Of a stretch of DNA of 64,000 nucleotides, positions 27,658 to 37,265 are shown piece after piece. Position 1 is the first letter of the stretch. Each line of letters opens with the position of its first letter. Under the pieces are notes generated by a model. It saw only the letters and a program-made list of their open reading frames with translations, was not told where the DNA came from and ran no database searches. A program made the position numbers and the translations under genes. Location: NCBI GenBank assembly GCA_016716705.1, contig JADJVF010000037.1, positions 107,423 to 171,422 of the forward strand, in the 5' to 3' direction. This DNA is from Holophagales bacterium. GTDB lineage: Bacteria; Acidobacteriota; Thermoanaerobaculia; UBA5066.

Positions 27658-28776
27658 TTACTTCAGGAGCGCGAGGAGACTACCAGCCGCCACCGCCGTG
27701 CCGATGACCCCGGCGACGTTCGGCCCCATGGCGTGCATGAGGAGGTAGTTGTCGGGGTCGGCCTCCTGGCCGACGTTGTGGGCGACGCGCGCGGCCATGG
27801 GGACCGCCGACACCCCGGCGGCGCCGATGAGCGGGTTCACGGGCGTCCCGGGGAGTCGCGACATCAGCTTGCCGAGGAGGACGCCGCCCGCCGTGGAGAC
27901 GGCGAACGCGATGCAGCCCAGGACGAGGATCTTGAGCGTAGCGGTCCTCAGGAAGCTGTTGCCGTCCATCGTCACGCCGACCGAGAGACCGAGGACGATC
28001 GTGACGAGGTTGATCAGCTCGTTCTGCGCGGAGCGGTTCAGCCGCTCGGTGACGCCACACTCGCGGAGGAGGTTCCCGAACATCAGGAGGCCGATGAGCG
28101 ACGTCGCCGCCGGAACGATGAGGGCGCAGATCACGGTTGCGATGATCGGGAAGGAGATCCGGAGCCACTTCGGGACGTCGAAGTTCGCCTCCATCCGGAT
28201 CATCCGCTCCTTCTTCGTCGTGAGGAGCCGCATGATCGGCGGCTGGATGAGCGGCACGAGCGCCATGTACGAGTAGGCCGAGACGGCGATCGCCCCGAGG
28301 AGGTGCGGCGCGAGCTTGATCGTCAGGTAGATCGAGGTCGGCCCGTCGGCGCCGCCGATGATCCCGATCGACCCGGCCTCCTGCGGCGTGAAGCCGAGCC
28401 AGCCGGCGACGATGAAGGTGCCGAAGACCCCGAGCTGCGCCGCGCCGCCGAGGAGGAACGTCTTCGGGTTCGCCAGGAGCGGCCCGAAGTCGGTCAGGGC
28501 GCCGAGGCCGAGGAAGATGAGGGGCGGGAAGATCTCGAGCTGGACCCCCTGGAAGAGGTAGTGGAAGAGCCCGCCCGGCGCGCCATCCGCGGGGAGGCTC
28601 ATCAGGCCGTTCAGCGGAAGGTTCGTCATGAGCGCCCCGAAGCCGATCGGGACGAGGAGGAGCGGCTCGAACTCCTTCTTGATGGCGAGCCAGAGGAGGA
28701 GGAACGCGACCGCGATCATCACCCCCTCGCGCCACGTCAGCGCGAGGAAGCCGGTCTGCGCGATCAGCTTCTCCAT
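27658..28776 (-). CDS. Na+-translocating decarboxylase beta subunit (OadB/MmdB/GcdB)
   Basis: A 372-residue membrane subunit that decarboxylates carboxybiotin and exports Na+. Signatures include PPLIFLGLGALTDFGPLLANP, the GIIGGADGPTSIYL segment with the key Asp, MEANFDVPKWLRISFPI, and VLGLSVGVTMDGNSFLR in the second half, and AARVAHNVGQEADP near the end. The length is normal for the family. It directly follows the biotin-carrier gene and precedes the antiporter. The neighbouring carboxyltransferase is of the acyl-CoA type, so the complex is probably methylmalonyl-CoA rather than oxaloacetate decarboxylase. Confidence 0.93.
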   Translation of the reverse strand: MEKLIAQTGFLALTWREGVMIAVAFLLLWLAIKKEFEPLLLVPIGFGALMTNLPLNGLMSLPADGAPGGLFHYLFQGVQLEIFPPLIFLGLGALTDFGPLLANPKTFLLGGAAQLGVFGTFIVAGWLGFTPQEAGSIGIIGGADGPTSIYLTIKLAPHLLGAIAVSAYSYMALVPLIQPPIMRLLTTKKERMIRMEANFDVPKWLRISFPIIATVICALIVPAATSLIGLLMFGNLLRECGVTERLNRSAQNELINLVTIVLGLSVGVTMDGNSFLRTATLKILVLGCIAFAVSTAGGVLLGKLMSRLPGTPVNPLIGAAGVSAVPMAARVAHNVGQEADPDNYLLMHAMGPNVAGVIGTAVAAGSLLALLK

Positions 28777-28777
28777 G

Positions 28778-29184
28778 TCACCCCTCCGGTACGTAGCGGA
28801 TGAGGGGATCGCGGACCTGGACGGCCGCGCCCACCTCCACGCAGACCTCCGCGATCGTCCCGGTGCGCGGGGCGTAGATGTAGGTGTCCATCTTCATGGC
28901 GTCGAGGAGGACGAGGGGCGTCTTGGCCTCGACCGGCATTCCCTTCGTCACGAAGACCTTCTGGACGGTCCCGGCAAGAGGCGAGGCGATGGTGTTCGGG
29001 TCCATGCCGCCGGCGGGAACCGAAGCGGGAGCCGGGGCGCGGGCCGCGCGGCCTCCGGAATCGGAAGGGTGGCGGCCCCCGGGTACGGGAGGTTCGCCGG
29101 CGAGCCGATCGCCTCGTCGTCCTGGAGGACCTGGACTTCGACGTCGTAGACCTTGCCATTGACGGTGATGCGGAGCTTCTTCAT
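28778..29184 (-). CDS. Biotin carboxyl carrier subunit of the decarboxylase, one missing base
   Basis: The N-terminal part MKKLRITVNGKVYDVEVQVL and the C-terminal biotinyl domain lie in different frames. The change occurs near 29040, in an Ala/Pro-rich linker, where one base is missing; total length fits one missing base. The C-terminal part has ASPLAGTVQKVFVTKGMPV and the biotin attachment motif DAMKMDTYIYAP, whose Lys is the biotinylated residue. The restored length is 135 residues. It is the carrier that shuttles CO2 from the carboxyltransferase to the membrane beta subunit. A break in the linker is most simply a sequencing error. Confidence 0.85.
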
Positions 29185-29186
29185 CT

Positions 29187-29510
29187 CTATCTCTTGGGTT
29201 CCATTCGGTGGGAGCGCAGGATGTCGATCCGCCCGACACGCGACCAGGTCTCCTGGCCGGCGGGACGGAGGACGTGAATGCGACGGACGACGACGGCCTT
29301 GCCGAGCGCGGCGTGGGCCGCCGCGGCGAGGACCACCACGAGCTCGGGCGTGATCCCGTCCTCGGGAACGGCGGCCGCGCCGGCCGCGGTGGCCGCGGCT
29401 GTCTGCCTCCGGGACACGGCCTGGAGGGCGTAGAGGACGCCGACGAGGAGCGTCATGACGCACATCACGACGCTCATGCAGATGAGGGCGACGACGTAGG
29501 GCGACATCAT
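29187..29510 (-). CDS. Gamma (OadG-like) subunit of the Na+-pumping decarboxylase
   Basis: A 107-residue protein with one N-terminal membrane helix (about residues 5-30), an Ala-rich linker, and a C-terminal AAHAALGKAV...WSRVGR segment. This is the layout of the small OadG-type gamma subunits, which hold the peripheral carboxyltransferase to the membrane subunit. The family is poorly conserved, so the call rests on position between the alpha and biotin genes as well as the pattern. It is separated by 2 bases from the biotin-carrier gene and 7 bases from the alpha gene. Confidence 0.75.
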   Translation of the reverse strand: MMSPYVVALICMSVVMCVMTLLVGVLYALQAVSRRQTAAATAAGAAAVPEDGITPELVVVLAAAAHAALGKAVVVRRIHVLRPAGQETWSRVGRIDILRSHRMEPKR

Positions 29511-29517
29511 CGCCGCC

Positions 29518-31062
29518 TCACATCGGGATGTTGCCGTGCTTCTTCTGCGGGCGCAGGTCGCGCTTGCCCCGCAGCGTGACGAGGCGCTCGATGAGGAGCC
29601 GCCGCGTCCACGACGGCCGGATCACGTCGTCGACGTAGAGCGCGGCCGCGGCACGGTAGGGGTTGGCGTGAAGCCGCCGATACTCGGCGGACTTCTCGGC
29701 GAGGAGGGCGTTCTTGTCCTTCGCGGTCTTCGCGGCTTCGAGCTCGCGGCGGTGGAGGATGCGTGCCGCCCCCTCGGGGCCCATGACGGCGATCTCGGCC
29801 GTCGGCCAGGCGAGGACGGAGTCGGCCCCGAGGTCCTTCGAGCACATGGCGAGGTAGGCCCCGCCGTAGGCCTTCCGGAGGATGACGGTCATCTTCGGGA
29901 CCGTCGCGGCCGAGTAGGCGAAGAGCATCTTCGCCCCGTGCCGGATGATCCCCCCGTGCTCCTGCGCGACGCCCGGCAGGAAGCCCGGCACGTCGACGAG
30001 CGTGACGAGCGGGATGTTGAAGACGTTGCAGGTGCGGACGAAGCGGGCCGCCTTGTCGGAGGCGTCCATGTCGAGCGCGCCGGCCAGGTGCATCGGCTGG
30101 TTCGCCACGACGCCGACGACCATCCCGCCGAGCCGGCCGAAGCCGACGACGATGCTCTTGCCGAACGCGTCCTGGACCTCGAGAAACCTGCCGCCGTCGA
30201 CGAGGCGGTTGATCACCTCGCGCACCTCGTAGCTCTTCCGCGGGTCTTCCGGAACGATCTCGTCCATGCCGTCGTCGTCGACGAGAGGAGCCTCGAAGTG
30301 CACGTCCGGAGGCGACTCGAGGTTGTTCGCCGGGAGGTAGGAGAGGAGCGCCTTGACGGTGGCGATCGCGGCCCGCTCGTCGGGTGCGGAGAAGTGGATG
30401 TTCCCCGAGACCTCCGCGTGGACGCGGGCGCCGCCGAGCGCCTCGTCGGAGATCACCTCGCCGGTGGCCGCCTTGATGACGTCCGGCCCGGCGATGAACA
30501 TCTTCGCGCTCTCCTGCACCATGACGATGAAGTCGGTGAGGGCGGGCGAATAGGCCGCGCCGCCGGCGCAGGGGCCCGCGATGATGCTGATCTGCGGGAC
30601 GACGCCCGAGAGGAGCGTGTTCGTGTAGAAGATCTGGCCGTAGCCGGAGAGCGCCTCGACCCCTTCCTGGATCCGCGCGCCGCCCGAGTCGTTGAAGCCG
30701 ACGACGGGAAGGCCGACCCGGAGGGCGCCTTTCAGGCACTCGCAGATCTTCGCGGCGTGCAGCTTGCCGACCGAGCCGCCGCTGACGGTGAAGTCCTGGG
30801 AGAACGCGTAGACGGCCCGGCCGTCCACCCAGCCCTTGCCGGTCACGACGCCTTCCGCGGCGAGGGACTTGCCGCCCGGCTCGCCGGACGCCCCCTGGGC
30901 CCAGAGGCCGAACTCGACGAAGCTGTCGGGGTCGAGCAGGAGGCCGAGACGCTCCCGCGCCGTCAGCTTCCCCTGGCGATGCTGCTTCTCGATCTTCTCG
31001 GCGCCGCCGCCGAGAAGAAGCTCCCGCCTCCTTTGATCGAGGTCCGAAAAACGACTGGACAT
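29518..31062 (-). CDS. mmdA: Acyl-CoA carboxyltransferase alpha subunit (methylmalonyl-CoA decarboxylase-like)
   Basis: A 514-residue crotonase-fold carboxyltransferase with two domains. It contains RQGKLTARERLGLLLD, GGARIQEGVEAL, the oxyanion-hole glycines in IAGPCAGGAAYSPALTDF, and a second-half FLPGVAQEHGGIIRHGAKMLFA. This matches MmdA and the beta subunit of propionyl-CoA carboxylase. No biotin carboxylase gene is nearby, and a membrane decarboxylase beta subunit is, so the enzyme should run as a decarboxylase: methylmalonyl-CoA to propionyl-CoA with Na+ export. A GAGGAGG ribosome site lies four bases before the ATG. It is the first gene of the operon that runs to the symporter. Glutaconyl-CoA as substrate is less likely but not excluded. 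Confidence 0.9.
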   Translation of the reverse strand: MSSRFSDLDQRRRELLLGGGAEKIEKQHRQGKLTARERLGLLLDPDSFVEFGLWAQGASGEPGGKSLAAEGVVTGKGWVDGRAVYAFSQDFTVSGGSVGKLHAAKICECLKGALRVGLPVVGFNDSGGARIQEGVEALSGYGQIFYTNTLLSGVVPQISIIAGPCAGGAAYSPALTDFIVMVQESAKMFIAGPDVIKAATGEVISDEALGGARVHAEVSGNIHFSAPDERAAIATVKALLSYLPANNLESPPDVHFEAPLVDDDGMDEIVPEDPRKSYEVREVINRLVDGGRFLEVQDAFGKSIVVGFGRLGGMVVGVVANQPMHLAGALDMDASDKAARFVRTCNVFNIPLVTLVDVPGFLPGVAQEHGGIIRHGAKMLFAYSAATVPKMTVILRKAYGGAYLAMCSKDLGADSVLAWPTAEIAVMGPEGAARILHRRELEAAKTAKDKNALLAEKSAEYRRLHANPYRAAAALYVDDVIRPSWTRRLLIERLVTLRGKRDLRPQKKHGNIPM

Positions 31063-31180
31063 GTGCCTCCTCAGTGAGCCCCCCGTGCGGAGGGCGGAGG
31101 AATTCTACGCTTCGGAGGACGTCCGGCCGCCACCGGTGAAAGATGCAGGGAATCCAAGTCTCCGGTAATCTGGATTGTTT

Positions 31181-32350
31181 ATGGACACTGCCGTCGACTT
31201 CGCTGCGCTTCCCCCGGACACCGATCCCGCGGCACACGTCCGGGTGCTCTGCGATGCCATCGAGGCCATCTGGGACGAAGGGCTCTACCCCCAGCTCGAG
31301 GCCGACCGCCCCTGGTCGCGCCACAATCCGGTCCTCAGGGGAGAGTTCGCGCGGCCCCGCGCCATCCGCTGGTACCTCGAGCGCGAGCTCGGCAAGCTCG
31401 CCTCGTACGGCGCGCGCATCTCCGTCAGCGGCTCGAGACCCCGCGTCCCGTTCGACGACCCCGCCCTCTTCGAGAACCTCGACGAAGACGCCTGGGACCT
31501 CCGCCAGAAGAAGCTCTTCCTCTTCCGCCCCGAGCGGATCGACCTCTCGCTCAACCGTCTCGAGCACTACACGGGCACGCCTCCCGAGCGTTTCCAGCGG
31601 CACGTCCTCTTCACGAACTACGAGATGCACGCGGAGGCGTTCCGCGCCCGCTACCCCGGCGCCGTCGGCCCTGGTCGCAGCGTCCAGATGCCCGCCTGGC
31701 ACCACGAGCTCCCCGGCGCCGCAGGCCTGACCCTCATCAACATCGGCGTCGGCCCCTCGAACGCAAAGACGATCACCGACCACGTCGCCGTACTCCGCCC
31801 CGACGCCGTTCTCATGGTCGGTCACTGTGCGGGCCTCCGCAACCACCAGGAGATCGGAGATCTCGTCCTCGCGACCGGCCACATGCGGGACGACCGGATC
31901 CTCGACGACGTCCTGCCGACCAGCGTCCCCGTCTCCTCGAACCACTTCCTGAACGCCCTCCTGATCGAAGGGATGGAGGCGCGAGGCCTCACCTACCGGA
32001 TGGGAACGGTCTTCACCACGTCGAACCGGAACTGGGAGTTCAACCAGGCGAAGGCCCTCGCCGCCATCCAGGCGAGCCGGAGCGTCGCGGTGGACATGGA
32101 GTCGGCCACCGTCGCCGCCAACGGCTTCCGCTACCGGATCCCGACCGCCGCGCTCCTCTGCGTGAGCGACAAGCCGCTCCACGGCCAGCCGAAGCTCTCC
32201 GCCGAGGCGCAGACCTTCTACCGCGAGAGCCGCGTGACCCACCTCGAGGTCGCGGCCGAAGCTCTGGAGAAGGTGCGTGACCGCTTCCCCGGCGGTCTTC
32301 CCGCCTCCGACATCCGCTCGTCCGACGAGCCGCTGCTCGGGTCGGGCTGA
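31181..32350 (+). CDS. amn: AMP nucleosidase
   Basis: A 389-residue protein: an N-terminal Amn-type domain (about 1-170) and a C-terminal nucleoside-phosphorylase fold with INIGVGPSNAKTITDH, GHCAGLR, TSNRNWEF and VDMESATVAANGFR, the last including the catalytic Glu-Ser region. AMP nucleosidase splits AMP into adenine and ribose 5-phosphate. It is shorter than the E. coli enzyme (about 480 residues) but has both domains. The start is an ATG at 31181; a TTG two codons upstream is possible. It is divergent from the decarboxylase operon across 118 bases that must hold both promoters; no clear boxes were seen. Confidence 0.88.
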   Translation: MDTAVDFAALPPDTDPAAHVRVLCDAIEAIWDEGLYPQLEADRPWSRHNPVLRGEFARPRAIRWYLERELGKLASYGARISVSGSRPRVPFDDPALFENLDEDAWDLRQKKLFLFRPERIDLSLNRLEHYTGTPPERFQRHVLFTNYEMHAEAFRARYPGAVGPGRSVQMPAWHHELPGAAGLTLINIGVGPSNAKTITDHVAVLRPDAVLMVGHCAGLRNHQEIGDLVLATGHMRDDRILDDVLPTSVPVSSNHFLNALLIEGMEARGLTYRMGTVFTTSNRNWEFNQAKALAAIQASRSVAVDMESATVAANGFRYRIPTAALLCVSDKPLHGQPKLSAEAQTFYRESRVTHLEVAAEALEKVRDRFPGGLPASDIRSSDEPLLGSG

Positions 32351-32435
32351 CGCGTCCGGCCGCGGAGTCGGCGGACTGGCGGACGGGGCAGCGCCGGCCC
32401 GCCCTCGACGCGGCTCGCCGGGGTCCGGACCTCTG

Positions 32436-33525
32436 CTACCGGTAGTAGCCGCTGACGTCGACGATGAGGTCCACCGTGCCCGATTCCTGACGGTCGGCCA
32501 CCGTCACGGTGCCGCCGACGAGACCGATCGTGGCGTTGTTGGCGCGCGTCCTTCCCGCGGCGAAGAAGACCGTGCTCGTGCCAGGGACCAGGCCTGTCCC
32601 CGGGTAGACCGTGAGACTGCCGGCCGCCGTCGGGTTCGTGACGGTGACGTTGAGCGCCACGGCGCCGGCATCCGCGGGGACCCCGCACTGGCCGGCGATC
32701 GCGAACGCGCGCGCCGTGCCCGCCTCGAGCGCCGGACCTCCGTACGGGCCCGCCGCGTTCCGCGTGTCGACGATGCGGCACGGGGTGAGGGTGTGGAAGC
32801 TGGAGCGGCCCGGCGGTCGGGGTCAAGCCACCGATCTGCGCCATGAGCCACCAGAGCGCTCTCGCCACCCGGACCGCCCCGGCGCTGCTCAGGTGCCCGC
32901 CGTCGCTCGTCCACTCCGGCTGCATGAGCTCGCGGCCGCTCGAGTCGGTGCGCTTCAACCCGGCGGCGTTGTAGCACTCGATGTCGGCGATGTCGAAGAG
33001 GAGCTTGCCGTTCGCGACGGCGTACGAGCGCACCTGGTCGTTGAACGCCTGCCGGGCCGTGTTGCCCGACGTCTCGATCGGAATCGTCCACCAGACGAAG
33101 CGCTTCGTCGGATAGGTCGCCTCGAGCCCGAGCAGGGCGTCGCGGTAGTAGGTGAAGCTCGCGTCCGGGTCGATGTAGCAGAACTTCATCGTCAGGACGT
33201 CGAAGCTCGAGGCCTGAAGAGCGGTCTGAGCCACGAAGTCGTCGACCTTCGCCTGCCAGCCCGGATTTCCTCTGTTCTGGAAGCTCCAGAGGCCCCGGTC
33301 GTACTTCGCGTCCTGTGTGTGCAGCGTGTCGAGGCCGGAGCTGATGTTCCCGCCGACCGACGCGTGACGGACGAGGAGGCGCAGGCCCGCGGCTGCGGCG
33401 ATGGCGCTGTCGGGCACCGGTCCGAGATCTGTCGCCATGTGGTCCGCGACGATGGCCTGTCCCTGCGCCGGCGATGCGCAGCCGAGGAGTGCGAGGACGA
33501 GGAGTGCCCCTGGGCGAGCGTTCAT
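32436..33525 (-). CDS. Secreted SGNH-like lipoprotein with acidobacterial C-terminal beta domain, one frame break
   Basis: The N-terminus has a lipoprotein signal (LLVLALLGC, lipobox Cys). The central part (about 40-235) contains LRLLVRHASVGGN, FCYIDPDA, FVWWTIPIE and SDGGHLSS; the closing DGGHL resembles the Asp-x-x-His of SGNH hydrolases, though the first Ser block is replaced by RHASVG. The last 120 residues, in another frame after about 32800, read FHTLTPCRIVDTR and NVTVTNPTAAGSLTVYP and end in DLIVDVSGYYR. I associate this beta domain with many secreted acidobacterial proteins. A GGAGG site precedes the ATG at 33525. Enzyme activity is unproven. Confidence 0.75.
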
Positions 33526-33645
33526 CGTGGCCTCCGGCCGGACACTATCGACCCGAACGCCGACGGACCGCAAGCATCGAATCCGGCGCGCCTTCGGACC
33601 GTGCACAATGATCCGCATCTCGAAACCCCGGTACGGGAGGTCAAC

Positions 33646-34671
33646 GTGTCGCGCTCTCGAATCGCCTTCGTTCCAGCGATCGCCGCCATCCTGGCGATCG
33701 CATTCCCGCCTCTCCTCTCGGCGGCCGGCGCGCCCGGAGCGTCCGCGCCGTCTCAGCCGGCAGCCGCTCCGCGCCGGACCGTCGCCGTCACCATCGACGA
33801 CCTCCCGTTCGTCGGCTACGGCCTGCCGCTCGCGGCGGTCGCGCCACTCTCCAGCAAGCTCGTCGCCGCGCTCGCGGCGCGAAAGGTGAAGGCCGTCGCC
33901 TTCGTCAACGAGGACAAGCTCTTCGTCCCTGGAGAGGTCGACGAGCGGATCGCCCTTCTCACCGAGTGGCTCGACGCCGGGATGGAGCTCGGGAACCACA
34001 CCTTCGGCCACCCGGGCCTCACGAAGACGCCGCTCCCCGCGATGCAGGACGCCGTGGTGAAAGGCGAGGTCGTCACGCGCGGGCTCCTCGAGAAGCGCGG
34101 GCAGAGGCTCAAGTGGTTCCGTCACCCCTACGCGCAGACGGGGACGTCGCGCGAGACCAGGGACGCGTTCGAGACCTTCCTCGCCTCCCGCGGCTACACC
34201 GTGGCTCCGCTCTCGATCGAGCACGAGGACTGGGTCTTCGCGTCGGCCGACGCGAAGCTCGCCGCGGACCACGACGAGGCGGGCCGCGCGCGCCTCCTTG
34301 CCGCATACATCGAGGACTTCGACGGCCGCTGCGCCTTCTACGAGGAACGCTCCCGCGCCCTCTTCGGCCGCGAGATCCCGCAGATCCTCCTCTCCCACGC
34401 CAATGCCCTGAACGCCCGCGCGATGCCGCTCCTTCTCGAGCGTCTCGAGAAGCGCGGCTACACCTTCGTCACCCTCGAGGAAGCTCTCGCCGACCCCGCG
34501 TGGAAGAGCGCGGACGGCTACTTCGGCCCCTGGGGCCCGTCGTGGCTCCACCGTTTCGCGGCGGCGCGCGGCGAGGACGTGAAGGCGCTCTTCCGCGCCG
34601 AACCGGAGGCCCCGAAATGGGTCGCCGACCTTGACGCGGCACGAAGCGCGGCGCCCGCCGCGCCCCGCTGA
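33646..34671 (+). CDS. Secreted polysaccharide deacetylase family protein
   Basis: A 341-residue protein with a signal peptide (about residues 1-28) and a NodB-like fold. It contains [10 protein letters not shown] (catalytic and metal Asp pair), [13 protein letters not shown] (metal-binding His-x3-His), [11 protein letters not shown] and a late [10 protein letters not shown]. These are motifs 1-4 of the family, which removes acetyl groups from chitin, peptidoglycan or similar glycans. The GTG at 33646 is chosen because GGGAGG lies five bases upstream and the signal peptide follows. It is divergent from the SGNH-like lipoprotein gene and may share its promoter region. Confidence 0.88.
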   Translation: MSRSRIAFVPAIAAILAIAFPPLLSAAGAPGASAPSQPAAAPRRTVAVTIDDLPFVGYGLPLAAVAPLSSKLVAALAARKVKAVAFVNEDKLFVPGEVDERIALLTEWLDAGMELGNHTFGHPGLTKTPLPAMQDAVVKGEVVTRGLLEKRGQRLKWFRHPYAQTGTSRETRDAFETFLASRGYTVAPLSIEHEDWVFASADAKLAADHDEAGRARLLAAYIEDFDGRCAFYEERSRALFGREIPQILLSHANALNARAMPLLLERLEKRGYTFVTLEEALADPAWKSADGYFGPWGPSWLHRFAAARGEDVKALFRAEPEAPKWVADLDAARSAAPAAPR

Positions 34672-34682
34672 CGCCCGCGTCC

Positions 34683-36413
34683 TCAGCCCTTGCGGCGGCC
34701 GATCAGCGCGAAACCGGCCTCGCCGCCGATCTCGTCCCAGACGCCGAGAGAGATCCGCGGCGCCGGAGCGTCGCTCTCGATCTCCAGCGTATACGTGAGG
34801 TGGGAGGCGCCCGCCTTGCTCTCTTCTCCCCGGCGGACCTCGAACGTCTGCCTCCGGCGCGTCACCTCGGTGAAGTCGCCGTTCGGCGTCGCGACGACGA
34901 CGAAGACCGAGAACTTCCCGTGCGTCGAGGCCGGGCCGGGAACGCGGACGAGCGACCCGACGGGAATCCTGACCTCGATCGGGATGCGATACTTCTTCCC
35001 CTTCGGTTGCGCCTCGCCCGCGACGACCGAGATCGCGATACGCGACCTCTCGTCGGGAGCGAAGAGGTTCGCGAGCGCCCGGTCGCTCTGCTGCTGCTCC
35101 ACGGTCCTCTCGGCGACGGTCGCCCTCGTCCGCGTCGTGACCCCGGGGCGCTTCACGCGAACCTCCACCGCTGCAGACCGCGTGCGGCCGGCCGCCGCAA
35201 AGCCTATCGAATAGAAGGAGCCGAGGTCCGTCCCCACCTGCTCGAGGAGCCGGTCCAGGACGCCCGGATGGCCGGCCGTCGTTCCCCCGGTCTTCTCGGT
35301 GACGAAGTCGAGGCCCGCCATCTCGTTCATCCAGATCGCGTCCAGGTCCGCACCGTACGCGCCGCTCGCGATCTCCGGGTTCAAGGCGGGGGAATCGGCC
35401 GCCGAGGACATCGCCACGCGGTCGTAGGGATAGATGCCGTAAAGCGTCACGCCGCTCGCGTTCGCCGCTTCGGCGAGCTCCTCGAGGAGCGGCCGGGCGT
35501 CTCGCTCGCGCGGCATCCCCGTCGGCGTGCTGCGCGGCCCGAGGCTGTACTCGCGCCCCGGGTAGCGCCCGAAGTGATGTGCGACGACGACCAGGGACTT
35601 CCGGCCCTCCATCCCCGCCATGAGGGCGATGAGGCCCCGGAGCGCCGTCGTCTTCGCCTTCATGACGTTGTACGCCTGCAGGGCGGCGACGTCGCGGGAG
35701 AGGTCCGTCGACCCGACGCCGCCGGGCAGACCGACCCTCGGGTCCCGGGAGACCTCCTCGAACCAGAAGTCGCGCGCGGCAAGCTCGCTCAGCTCCGCCG
35801 CCTCGCTTCCCATGCGCGCGGCCCTTCGGGCCACCGCGTCGATCGTCGCCTCGAGCTCCTCGAGATTACCGGTGAACGAGCGGACGACCCTCACGGAGTC
35901 GCCCCACGAGACGACCATCGCCTCGTCCCCCGGCCCGAGGGCCTGCGCCAGGAACTGCTTGAGCCCGTCGAAGAGCTGGTGCCGGCGGGCCGGCTCCGGA
36001 AGGTAGAGCCGGTCGACGAAGACGACGACGCGACGGGGAACCCGCACGGACGGCGGTGCGGCGGGCGAAGCGGCCGCCGGGGCCGCCACGGCGGGCGCGC
36101 CGGGCGCCGGCCCGAGGTCGCGCTCCTCGTGGAAGTTCGTGATCGCGACGGGCTTGCCTCCGTGGAGAATCTCGAAGTCCGCAGCCGAGAGCCCGTGGAC
36201 GGGCCGACCGTCCTTGCCGGTCACCACGACTTCGACACCGAGGATCGAGACCTCAGCCGAGGCGGAGACCCGAGGAGCGTCCGAGGCGGGCTGGCCCGGC
36301 AACCGTCCCGCCGGGAGGACGGTCGCCAGGACGATCAGGGCGGCGAGGGCCGGCGCCGCCACGCCGCGATGCTGCGACCCTGCGAACAGGGGCCCTTTCG
36401 AGGACGGTTCCAT
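34683..36413 (-). CDS. VWFA-related protein of the acidobacterial type
   Basis: A 576-residue secreted protein with a signal peptide, then [20 protein letters not shown] and LSAADFEI, which opens the VWFA-related domain described for Acidobacteria. The von Willebrand A core (about 110-340) begins [10 protein letters not shown], where the metal-site DxSxS motif is degenerate (Asp kept, the serines lost). It includes [13 protein letters not shown] and [18 protein letters not shown] beta-rich C-terminal domain follows. The function is unknown; the family is expanded in Acidobacteriota, which is the main taxonomic clue in the window. The ATG at 36413 has a GGAGGGG site upstream and is preferred over a GTG at 36428. 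Confidence 0.85.
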   Translation of the reverse strand: MEPSSKGPLFAGSQHRGVAAPALAALIVLATVLPAGRLPGQPASDAPRVSASAEVSILGVEVVVTGKDGRPVHGLSAADFEILHGGKPVAITNFHEERDLGPAPGAPAVAAPAAASPAAPPSVRVPRRVVVFVDRLYLPEPARRHQLFDGLKQFLAQALGPGDEAMVVSWGDSVRVVRSFTGNLEELEATIDAVARRAARMGSEAAELSELAARDFWFEEVSRDPRVGLPGGVGSTDLSRDVAALQAYNVMKAKTTALRGLIALMAGMEGRKSLVVVAHHFGRYPGREYSLGPRSTPTGMPRERDARPLLEELAEAANASGVTLYGIYPYDRVAMSSAADSPALNPEIASGAYGADLDAIWMNEMAGLDFVTEKTGGTTAGHPGVLDRLLEQVGTDLGSFYSIGFAAAGRTRSAAVEVRVKRPGVTTRTRATVAERTVEQQQSDRALANLFAPDERSRIAISVVAGEAQPKGKKYRIPIEVRIPVGSLVRVPGPASTHGKFSVFVVVATPNGDFTEVTRRRQTFEVRRGEESKAGASHLTYTLEIESDAPAPRISLGVWDEIGGEAGFALIGRRKG

Positions 36414-36518
36414 GGCCTGCCCCTCCACGCCGGACTCCTATGCAGATGGCATACCATTCTCCTGTCGGGGGCGTGCACCCTGCGCCTCCCGCGCAGAAAG
36501 CCGAAGCAGGAGGCCTTC

Positions 36519-37265
36519 ATGTACACGCTCGTCCTCGTCCGCCACGGTGAGAGCCAGTGGAACCTCGAGAACCGCTTCACCGGCTGGACCGACGTCGACC
36601 TCACCGAGAAGGGGCGCGACGAAGCCCGCGAGGCGGGCCGCCTCCTGCGCGACGGCGGCTACGACTTCGACGTCGCCTACACCTCCGTCCTCAAGCGCGC
36701 GATCCGGACCCTGTGGATCGCCCTCGACGAGATGGACCGTATGTGGCTCCCCGTGATCCGTGCCTGGCAGCTCAACGAGCGGCACTACGGGGCCCTGCAG
36801 GGCCTCAACAAGGCCGAGACCGCGGCGAAGTTCGGCGAGGACCAGGTGAAGGTCTGGCGCCGGAGCTACTCGACGCCGCCGCCCGAGCTCACGCCCGAGG
36901 ACGAGCGCTTCCCGGGCCACGACCGCCGCTACGCCTCCCTGACGAAGGCGGAGCTGCCGCTCACCGAGTCGCTCAAGGAGACCGTCGCCCGCGCCGTCCC
37001 GTACTGGGAGAACGTCATCGCCCCCGAGGTGAAGGCCGGCCGCCGCGTCCTCGTCGCGGCCCACGGCAACAGCCTCCGCGCCATGGTGAAGTACCTCGAC
37101 GGCATCTCCGACGACGAGATCGTCGGCGTCAACATCCCCACCGGCGTCCCGCTCGTCTACCACCTCGACGAGAACCTGAAGCCGCTGAAGAGCTTCTATC
37201 TCGGCGACGCCGAGGCGGTGAAGGCGAAGGCCGAGGCCGTCGCGAACCAGGGGAAGAAGGGCTAG
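36519..37265 (+). CDS. gpmA: 2,3-bisphosphoglycerate-dependent phosphoglycerate mutase
   Basis: A 248-residue glycolytic enzyme that interconverts 3- and 2-phosphoglycerate. It has the phosphohistidine motif [25 protein letters not shown], the [13 protein letters not shown] loop and the second catalytic His in [13 protein letters not shown]. The length matches E. coli GpmA. CAGGAGG lies five bases before the ATG. Its TAG stop shares the CTAG tetranucleotide at 37262-37265 with the stop of the convergent permease gene, so the two genes overlap by three bases. Confidence 0.96.
   Translation: MYTLVLVRHGESQWNLENRFTGWTDVDLTEKGRDEAREAGRLLRDGGYDFDVAYTSVLKRAIRTLWIALDEMDRMWLPVIRAWQLNERHYGALQGLNKAETAAKFGEDQVKVWRRSYSTPPPELTPEDERFPGHDRRYASLTKAELPLTESLKETVARAVPYWENVIAPEVKAGRRVLVAAHGNSLRAMVKYLDGISDDEIVGVNIPTGVPLVYHLDENLKPLKSFYLGDAEAVKAKAEAVANQGKKG

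Noticed and set aside
29507..32242. Minus-strand open frame of 911 codons across amn and mmdA
   Set aside because: It runs antisense to amn and out of frame through mmdA, and has no motif or plausible start.
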